Source of the DNA: Fragilaria radians
Taxonomy: Eukaryota > Bacillariophyta > Fragilariophyceae > Fragilariales > Fragilariaceae
Direction of reading: 5' to 3'
NCBI GenBank assembly: GCA_900642245.1
Contig: CAAAJI010000009.1
Coordinates: forward strand, 365,384-429,383
DNA: 64,000 nt
The notes beneath the pieces were generated by a model, which saw only the letters and a program-made list of their open reading frames with translations, was not told the DNA's origin and ran no database searches. Of this stretch, positions 57,538-64,000 are shown piece after piece (position 1 is the stretch's first letter; each line of letters starts with the position of its first letter). A program made the position numbers and the translations under genes.

Positions 57538-58662
57538 ATGTACGGAGGACTCTTTGGAGATCTTCCCAGCACCAAACACTCCGAAGTCAAAGATTTGGTA
57601 TCTCAATCAGCTTCTGAGTTGAAATCAAGTAATGTATCAGGAATCTCTCAGGATAGCACAATAAAGTCACAAGTGTTAGCAGGGTTGGGAAATGCAGGAA
57701 CCGCAATGGCTTTCATTCCCACCGCAGTTAGACCACGGAAAAAGGTGAAAATTCCAATCAAAATTAAGGAAGTGTTGACCAAGACTACAGAAGATCAGCA
57801 TGATTCATTAACCGCTGTAGAAAGGGTAGAAAAGCAAGAGGACCAGTCGATTTCCTTCATCTCAGAGAATAGAGCTCTCGATATATCTATGAAATCTTCA
57901 AATGTGGAGATTCTGAATCAAACAAGCGATAGTATATCTTCTCAATTCGATCTCCACAATTCGGCTTTAAAAATCGAGGGTGATAGCACTGTCGAGGAGG
58001 CCGTTAACAAAGCCCATAGCGAGCAATCTGTGCTTCTAGGACAAGATAATTCCTACAATTACGAAGAAATGACGAACGATGAAGCAAATGTAACGGATCC
58101 CTATGATCCTCACATTCCGAACGATCTATTGGCTTATCGGGAACGAATGGCTATGCAGCAAGAGCGCGAAAGGCTTAAGCGAGAAGCGATCGAAACGTTG
58201 GAGCGGCAGAAGCAGCTGCGTCTTCAATTAGAGAAAGAGCGCCAACGAATTGAAGCATCTGGAAGAGCCATTGACATTATTGAGCATCGAACTAAAGTTA
58301 GTTTATCCAGCAATGGTCGAGGTAGAGGTATAAATAACTTACCGGCTTGGTTATTGAAGAAACAACAAGAGGAGATGGGAACATCAGAATCCGATAATCG
58401 TCAACGGACTGTTGTGCTTTCAAATTTGATTGCCCCCGGGGATATTGATAATGGCCTAGGCGAAGAAGTGAAGATAGAGTGTGAAGAGCAATGTGGTCCA
58501 GTAGAGAAAGTTGAAGTGAAGACAGCTCAGCCACCTCATCAGCCTGATGTCGAAGTCTGGGTTCGATTTCAAGCTATAGACGATGCGAAGAAGGCTTCCA
58601 AACTATTCCACGGTCGTTTGTTCGGAAATCGTCGTGTCTCAGCTAGACAGCAAATGACTTAG
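57538..58662 (+). CDS. SPF45/RBM17-like splicing factor without G-patch
   Basis: Predicted U2AF-homology-motif (UHM) protein acting in 3' splice-site choice. I start at ATG 57538 (374 aa, MYGGLFGDLPST), the start form typical of plant and algal homologs; ATG 57520 in frame adds six residues. Landmarks are GLGNAGTAMAFIPTAVRPRKK near residue 45, DPYDPHIPNDLLAYRERM (~190) followed by a charged helix, and GRGRGINNLPAWLLKKQ (~260). The C-terminal RRM-type domain starts at VVLSNLIAPGDIDNGL; it has an acidic first helix (LGEEVKIECEEQCG) and an R-x-F motif (GRLFGNRRVSA), the features that define a UHM. The G-patch usually found between the helix and the UHM in animal RBM17 is absent. Single exon. Confidence 0.82.
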   Translation: MYGGLFGDLPSTKHSEVKDLVSQSASELKSSNVSGISQDSTIKSQVLAGLGNAGTAMAFIPTAVRPRKKVKIPIKIKEVLTKTTEDQHDSLTAVERVEKQEDQSISFISENRALDISMKSSNVEILNQTSDSISSQFDLHNSALKIEGDSTVEEAVNKAHSEQSVLLGQDNSYNYEEMTNDEANVTDPYDPHIPNDLLAYRERMAMQQERERLKREAIETLERQKQLRLQLEKERQRIEASGRAIDIIEHRTKVSLSSNGRGRGINNLPAWLLKKQQEEMGTSESDNRQRTVVLSNLIAPGDIDNGLGEEVKIECEEQCGPVEKVEVKTAQPPHQPDVEVWVRFQAIDDAKKASKLFHGRLFGNRRVSARQQMT

Positions 58663-59167
58663 AATATAGTTCGTGGCATTTCACATGTAAATTAATAATG
58701 TCTTGATCATGATGGTAAAATAATGTTAGGTTAAGTTAAAGTCAGTGATACATGAACCATTTCTCCGTCTCGAAATTTTTTTCGCCCGACTATAGCTACA
58801 TCTACGCCTACCGCAATTAACTTTATGTAATGGCGACGCTTTTCCATCATCGGATTAGAGGCATGTCAAGCAATCAGTTTACATTATTCCCAGAACCAGA
58901 AAGCATCTCCTTTTGATGTGGACAACGGAATTAAGTTTCATTTCCTGATACAATTCCATTAACCTGAAGTATCCGATCTTCCGATGGGTGCGGTAATAAA
59001 AATGAGATGTATTTTCTTCACCTAGACTTCATCGTACGTGACTTGATCAAAAGCTCGTGTTTGCAAGCCAAGAAGTGAAAATAATCGTTTATGATGTCTC
59101 GTTATATTCATTTAATTTAAATGAATTCTAAGGGTTATTGAAAGAAGAAATCATACACCATTTGCAA
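58663..59167. other. Spacer between convergent genes
   Basis: Shared 3' flank of the SPF45-like and GST-like genes. A perfect 21-nt palindrome with ten-base arms lies at 59106-59126 (ATTCATTTAA, then its complement); its role is unknown. Confidence 0.5.
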
Positions 59168-60202
59168 CTAAGGCTTTCGCTTAAGCAACGATACTCCCGC
59201 TCCGATCATCAATGCAATCCCAGCTACAATGCCACTCCACATGACGCCCGGAGTTTGATCTCTATTCGCAGTCTTGAGGGCAACTTTCATCTTTCCAGGA
59301 GTACGGTTGCGATGCTTAGAATACACTTTCAATACATGTTGACCAGCTTTAGTTGCTTTCAATTCCTCTGAAAAAAGTCTCAACGGAGGTGGCACTAATT
59401 CCTCGGGAATCGACACCTCCGAGAGTTCTGGGGGGCGTAAGAATGGGCTACTTAGTGCCGCAAAAGTCAAATCAGCCGCTGTAAATTCGTTCCCTGCCAA
59501 GTACTCCTGGTGCTCCAAGATATCAGAATACTCCTTGAAGAGTTTTAAAATCGCTTCCTTACTGATATCTGCCGTCGAATCGTTGATATTCATAGACTTT
59601 ATCATAGACTTCTTTACTTCATGCCTCATTTTCTCGAATAAGAAAGTTTCAATTTTGCTAGTATCCGCAGTAGCTGCAGCTTTCAAGGATTCCCAATACT
59701 CATCCTGAAGAATATAGTTGTAAGCGAAAACGCGAAGAGTTGCGCCGAGACGGTTTCCCATATCGTCCTCCATTTTCTTCACTTCTTCAGTTGGATAAAG
59801 ATTTGGACAGAATTCGCGAACAATTGCGTCACTTTTCATCCAAACCTGTTCCCCCATGACAACGACAGGCGTTGAGCTTCCCTTGTCATTCGTAACTGTC
59901 ACAGTCTCCATTGTGTGCAAGCCTGGAGGGTGAGCATCTTCCGTGTACCAGTAAGGTGAGTCTTTATCTTCATCTAAAAGGTCCAAAGCCCATCGCGCCT
60001 TTTCACAAAAATGAGAGGGACGTATTGTGATCAAGCGAAGGTGTATCGTCTTGTTGGGATTTGGCGGAGGCGTTCGTACTGTCACGTGAGTAAACAAATC
60101 GTAAATAAATTTGATGATTAACAAAGGTCCTTGGTGCAAATGGTGCTTCCTAACAGGGGAAGTGTCCTGGATGGGAAGGCTGCTTTCAGCATTGAGCGAC
60201 AT
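59168..60202 (-). CDS. Tail-anchored glutathione S-transferase-like protein
   Basis: Single exon, 344 aa from ATG 60202 (MSLNAESSLPIQDTS). The frame stays open to 60322, but that part lies in the tandem repeat and is unlikely to be coding. The thioredoxin-fold half starts at ~52 (IHLRLITIRPSHFCEKARW, ALDLL), with Ser-x-x-Cys where GSTs keep the glutathione-contact residue; TPVVVMGEQVWMKSDAIVRE (~111-130) is the usual cis-Pro and (E/K)S(D/N)AI site. The helical half is recognised by LEHQEYLAGNEFTAADLTFA. The last 28 residues are one hydrophobic helix (WSGIVAGIALMIGAGVSLL) ending KRKP, so the protein is probably tail-anchored in an organelle or ER membrane facing the cytosol. A second hydrophobic patch near 28-45 is weaker. 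The substrate is unknown. Confidence 0.8.
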   Translation of the reverse strand: MSLNAESSLPIQDTSPVRKHHLHQGPLLIIKFIYDLFTHVTVRTPPPNPNKTIHLRLITIRPSHFCEKARWALDLLDEDKDSPYWYTEDAHPPGLHTMETVTVTNDKGSSTPVVVMGEQVWMKSDAIVREFCPNLYPTEEVKKMEDDMGNRLGATLRVFAYNYILQDEYWESLKAAATADTSKIETFLFEKMRHEVKKSMIKSMNINDSTADISKEAILKLFKEYSDILEHQEYLAGNEFTAADLTFAALSSPFLRPPELSEVSIPEELVPPPLRLFSEELKATKAGQHVLKVYSKHRNRTPGKMKVALKTANRDQTPGVMWSGIVAGIALMIGAGVSLLKRKP

Positions 60203-61986
60203 CTGTATTGAACTAACTTTAACAGATAAATGAGATAACCAAATAAACTCGAATCTTCCTTGTTTCATTTCTGTTCCCTGTTGATCCAGAACTGCAGTGA
60301 AGTTTAAAAAGATATTTGACACAAAACATGGTTCTGTTCATTTGTGTTCCCAGGTGAGTCACAACTTTAAGAGAGGGGTATAACACAAAACATGTTTCAA
60401 TTAATGTGTGTTCCCATGTGATCCAAACTATCAGTGAAGGTTAAGAAAGGGGTATCACACAAAACATGTTTTGCCAACTTACTTGTTGGTTTGTTTTGAA
60501 CTTTTGACGGCCGCAAAGGATTGCAATGCACTATGCCACCGATTAGGCCTGTAGAAGTATCCTAAAGTGGTTTAGTGTAGAAGTATAGTTTGGTTTATTA
60601 TGAGATGTTTAGTTCTTGAAAGTAACTTGTTTCATTCTTGTCTTTTGATTATTGACATTTTCCTTGAATCTCGTGTGCACTTTGCACTTAGAAACAAGTA
60701 ACATTTTTGGTAGCCAGTATTAGTCATACTGCTAATCTTTATGCTTAACTAATCTTGAGCAGCCTAACGTTTAGTTCGACCGTTGATTAATTGGTGATGG
60801 ACATTTTTGTTTGCTAAAACGGATTAAGTAAACATTATATTTTTATTTAAGTATTTCCTAAAAGATAGTTAAAGGTTATAGGTTCATAAGCTATTTTCTT
60901 CTCTTCTTAGAAGTCAGCATATTGCAGCAATTTATGCCAATCCTGAAATTTCCAAAGCATAATATTTTAACGCATCAACTTCAAAAGTGACTTCAAACAT
61001 AAAGATTCAAAAGATAAAAATTAAATAATCTATTTACTTTTGAGGATTCAACTTTTACTAAACGAGATATCTCTCTGGAAACCGAATACTGTTAGTGTTC
61101 TACAGTCATTCTTTTCAAATCAATCTGTAGTTTTGAAATAAAAAATTTCCGGGAATCATGAAAATGTGGACAATAAAGAAAGTGAGTTACAAGTATGGAA
61201 GCTAAATCAATAACAATTGTTTACTTGACAAAACGCAAATAGTACGGAATTTAGAGATGGCATCAACAAAAGGCTGATCGGCATGTAAAACGTAGATATC
61301 GTTGGTTTATTCCTGAGGCATCACGCGCTGTTGGAGAATATTAGCAAGGAATGGAGTAAATCCTAGATACTGATTTTTGCTATCATTACAACGAATATTG
61401 TGAAGTAGTCTACAACATTTGAATTATTCTACGCCATTTGAAGTAGCATGGAATCATGGAAATCACGCACAAAGAAGAATTGAGAGAGGCAAGCCAAAAG
61501 AACTTCAATGATAAGAATAGTAAATATATTTGGGAAGTAATTAAAAGAATTTCAGCGTAAAAAACAAGGATATTGTGTAATCTCGGGGACAAGTAATAAT
61601 AATAGTTCTCTGACTAATCCTTCCCCGAGTATAGATTGGTAACTACCAGAAGCGTGCATTAACTTCATTAAGGTTCGAAGTAAAAAGTGGTCGCAGTTTC
61701 TCCAGTCCGTGTCTTGTAACACTTATAGTTTAGGTTGAGGACCACGTGTCGTTACTATCAAACGTGACTCCTGTCCAAGATATGTGACTGACATCTTGTA
61801 CTTCCCTACTCGTCCACATAAAACTTCCCTGTTGGATCGACGAATTTGTAATAGCTCTGCCGATTGTTCTTTTCTTTCTTCTGTCTATCCTAGGTTTTTT
61901 CGCCTCCCTTTGTAAATACTCAAATTTAGATTTGTGAATAACCAAGGCAAGAAAGGAGTAATTATAGTGTGTATCTGCAGAAAGCT
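60203..61986. other. Spacer between divergent genes
   Basis: Contains the tandem repeat at 60255-60490 near the GST-like start and about 1.5 kb of AT-rich DNA. A stretch at 60550-60704 begins TG, ends CA and is followed by TTTTTGGTA, faintly like an LTR plus primer site, but no second copy was seen. No gene is recognised. Confidence 0.45.
60255..60490. repeat. Imperfect tandem repeat, about 64-74 nt units
   Basis: The segment CACAAAACATG starts units at 60320, 60384 and 60458, each followed by TTC...TGTGTTCCC(A/C)(T/G)GTGA and, in the full units, by AAGAGAGGGGTATAA-like or AAGAAAGGGGTATCA-like ends. A worn unit precedes 60320 (TTTCATTTCTGTTCCCTGTTGATCC). Period is 64 then 74 nt. It sits 50-290 nt upstream of the GST-like start codon, so it may be promoter or 5' UTR sequence. 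Confidence 0.8.
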
Positions 61987-62709
61987 ATGAGCTTGTCAAA
62001 ATTTGACTCGTTTGCCGAGTCACGTCAGAAGATTCCAGCGATGACTCAATTGACGATGTCGAATTTTCATGATTTGTACTTACCTCTTGGTTTTCAAGAA
62101 TACCTCTGTCCTATTCGCTTTGAAGATGGCATGGAATGGGATGAATGCGAAGTTTACTACAGCTGTATTGTTGAAGGTACGGAAAGTCATCGCAGAGTTA
62201 CCCATAAAGGTAGTGGTTACAAGATTCGACCCGTATCCGTGGTGCAACTCCGACAAGGCATGAGGACTAGTTTGCCTTCTTGCCTCCGAAAAAAATCATC
62301 GTATCCTAAAATCATCTCACCGTATCTGGGAATGCGCCGCTCGATATCCTTTAGTACTATACCTAAGTTCAGTTTATGGCATTCTCAGAATCAAGTTTGG
62401 ACATCAGATGACATGCTGAATTATCAAGGACCACGAGTCTCGTTTAGCTATTACGTCTCAGTTTCGAATATTCGAAGAATTGAGGATTATCCTCTGGATG
62501 TTCGAAGATCTCTTTGGATGTCTCAGACTGAGACTGAAGAATGCATTCAAGATGCTAGAAGAGAGCGACTGCAACAGGCAAAAAACAGGCAACTCCGACA
62601 AACAGGAAGTCCCCTCTCCGTTGAAACCGTACGGCTTAACGTTGTTGTCCATTGTGATTCAAGAAGTCTAGAAGAAGAAAAGCTAGAGGTATCATCAGAT
62701 TTGGAATGA
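61987..62709 (+). CDS. Orphan protein, 240 aa, stramenopile-type
   Basis: Single exon from ATG 61987 (MSLSKFDSFAESRQ); the longer frame opens with GTG at 61969. The end YPLDVRRSLWMSQTETEECI, then QDARRE, resembles a short motif (LW.s..E...i...a..e) that, from memory, recurs in many uncharacterised diatom proteins. The rest is basic and mostly hydrophilic, without signal peptide or membrane helix. I do not recognise a characterised family and assign no function. It converges on the NOG1-like gene, with 216 nt between the stops. Confidence 0.66.
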   Translation: MSLSKFDSFAESRQKIPAMTQLTMSNFHDLYLPLGFQEYLCPIRFEDGMEWDECEVYYSCIVEGTESHRRVTHKGSGYKIRPVSVVQLRQGMRTSLPSCLRKKSSYPKIISPYLGMRRSISFSTIPKFSLWHSQNQVWTSDDMLNYQGPRVSFSYYVSVSNIRRIEDYPLDVRRSLWMSQTETEECIQDARRERLQQAKNRQLRQTGSPLSVETVRLNVVVHCDSRSLEEEKLEVSSDLE

Positions 62710-62925
62710 ATTTGCTTGTTTCTTAGTCGTGTTCATATAGTTCGTGGAGATAAAGATTATGGTTTTTCGGATGGATAGAGAGGGGGTACTGTTCAATTTC
62801 GAAAGTAGAAAAATTTGCAAACTCCATTATTAACGTTGTTAACTAACCTGTATTTATAACGTCGAATTTATTCAGATTGAAAAACTATCATCAATACGCA
62901 TTAAATGATTACCTGATCAATATCG

Positions 62926-64000
62926 CTAGGGTCCTGCACTTCTGTCATCGACGATTGAAATAGCATCCAAAACAACTCTAACTTCTTCAAGCATTCGCAG
63001 GATTTCGCGATGTAATTCACTGATTCCAATTCCTTCCTGTACGCTTAATTTGATGTAAGGAGCACCATCTAGAATCACTTCCAGTTCGTCCAATATCGTT
63101 TGATCTACGCCGAGATCGAATTTGGACACGACATCGATCCACGGACGACGAGGAAATCGCTTCCGAATGTCACGACGTAATTCCAGTTGATCCTTTATAC
63201 TTGAACACCTGTCACCAGCATCACCCGACAAATCCATCACATACATGACTGCTGTGGGAAGGTGCTGCATAGCCGCCATAGTCAAGGATTCCATTTCATT
63301 TCGCTCTTCATCAGGCCTCGACAAAAGTCCGGGCGAGTCCATGATTTGGCAGAGTTCCGAAAAGGCATATTTACCAGTCACAACTTCAGGAGCCAGTCTT
63401 TTTCGATTGCCATGACGAGTCTTGGGTATAACTGCCTTGGCAATCTCCTCTTCATCTGACCAAAAGACTTCGACATGTCCTAGGGTCATCCCTCGCGTCG
63501 TGAATGGGTAATTATTCACTTCCGGTGTTGCCGATGAGATGGCTCGAACTATGGAACTCTTGCCCACATTCGGAGCGCCGACCAACACGACTGCTGGAGT
63601 ATCCAAGCGTACAGCAGGTGCACTCCGTAATGACTTCTGTAGTTCCATTAGATCTTTCAAGGATGGAGCTACCAAGGATTGCATCAGTTCTACCAATCGA
63701 GTACAACCCTCCTCAGTGGTGGCAGCTGCTTCTTTTGCATTAGGAGCATTTTTCACACGTGCAATCCAATCTTTGGTTGCCTCCAAAATTTCTTTACGGG
63801 CTTCGTGTATTTCATCCTGAAGTGTGCAAAGGTTGTATCTAGATTAGATTGAAAATTCGAAACTATGCTCCTTCTATCTGAATTCTTAAACGTACCAACA
63901 AAGTCGACAGGGTCAAACCATCTTTCTTCTGGCGAGCACGAACCGTTAAATCAGCCACAACTCTTTCGAAGGGATGTAAGCGACGAAGCTCTGACTTATA
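62926..64000 (-). CDS. Short NOG1-type GTPase, 5' part beyond the window
   Basis: Ribosome-assembly GTPase of the NOG1/Obg-HflX group. Exons seen are 64000-63896 (frame open to the edge) and 63816-62926, with a 79-nt phase-0 intron; 331 codons are visible. The N-part LRRLHPFERVVADLTVRAR, a charged helix (DEIHEARKEILEATKDW) and LVELMQSL match the NOG1 N-terminal domain. GTPase motifs are G1 VLVGAPNVGKSS, G2 NYPFTTRGMTLGHVE, G3 DSPGLLSRPDEERNEMES and G4 VSKFDL (usual NKxD changed to SKFD). The protein stops ~85 residues after G4 (DDRSAGP), whereas eukaryotic nucleolar NOG1 has ~300 more residues. This short form resembles archaeal NOG1 and suggests an organellar or otherwise divergent paralog. 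Confidence 0.83.

Noticed and set aside
59106..59126. Perfect short AT-rich palindrome as a terminator
   Set aside because: Ten-base AT arms arise readily in such DNA, and eukaryotic genes do not end by hairpin terminators; recorded only as a palindrome.
60203..60322. Longer N-terminus for the GST-like protein (start at 60322)
   Set aside because: The added 40 codons lie in the tandem repeat region and show no family likeness.
60550..60709. Solo-LTR-like segment, TG...CA followed by TTTTTGGTA
   Set aside because: No second copy or target duplication seen in the window; TG/CA ends alone are common.

Overview
This window is nuclear DNA of a photosynthetic stramenopile, most likely a diatom. 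The main marker is a fucoxanthin chlorophyll a/c antenna gene (28729-29588) whose precursor starts with a signal peptide followed by an AAFAP motif, the hallmark of import into red-derived secondary plastids. Protein genes are spread over both strands, the DNA is AT-rich, and coding exons are broken by short GT-AG introns (60-209 nt) that I placed by reading frame and splice sites. Nothing points to operons, CRISPR or prokaryotic signals. I cannot name the species.

Layout. Left end: a 5' gene fragment with a mitochondrial-type presequence, then XRN1 (2213-7044), a vacuolar-type amino acid transporter (8627-10516), a secreted or anchored orphan (10840-11535) and a 6-phosphofructo-2-kinase with a degenerate bisphosphatase domain (11588-13524). 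From 13.5 to 18.5 kb there is no intact gene, only a decayed BED-finger hAT transposase. Next come a cyclin-Y/Pho80-type cyclin, a small cysteine-containing secreted protein, traces of a Ty3/gypsy element, a GT32 glycosyltransferase and the antenna gene. From 31.7 to 49.5 kb lies the gene-dense core: CWC27 and PRP40 (spliceosome), a Myb/SANT-like nuclear protein, a COPI-associated membrane protein paired head-to-head with a SMYD-type SET protein, and VPS8 (endosomal CORVET tethering). From 49.5 to 57.5 kb two decayed Ty3/gypsy elements flank a small coiled-coil orphan. The right end carries an SPF45-like splicing factor, a tail-anchored glutathione-transferase-like protein with a tandem repeat at its promoter, an orphan, and a short NOG1-type GTPase that runs off the edge.

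The genes do not form one pathway. Recurring themes are RNA processing (XRN1, CWC27, PRP40, SPF45-like), membrane traffic (VPS8, COPI-associated) and chromatin or cell-cycle control (SET, cyclin, Myb-like). I found no clear new multi-gene system. The best leads are several familiar proteins missing a defining part (PFK-2 with RHG changed to RPG, VPS8 without a RING end, SPF45 without a G-patch, short NOG1), lineage-specific orphans, and an almost perfect 77-nt hairpin at 30819-30895.
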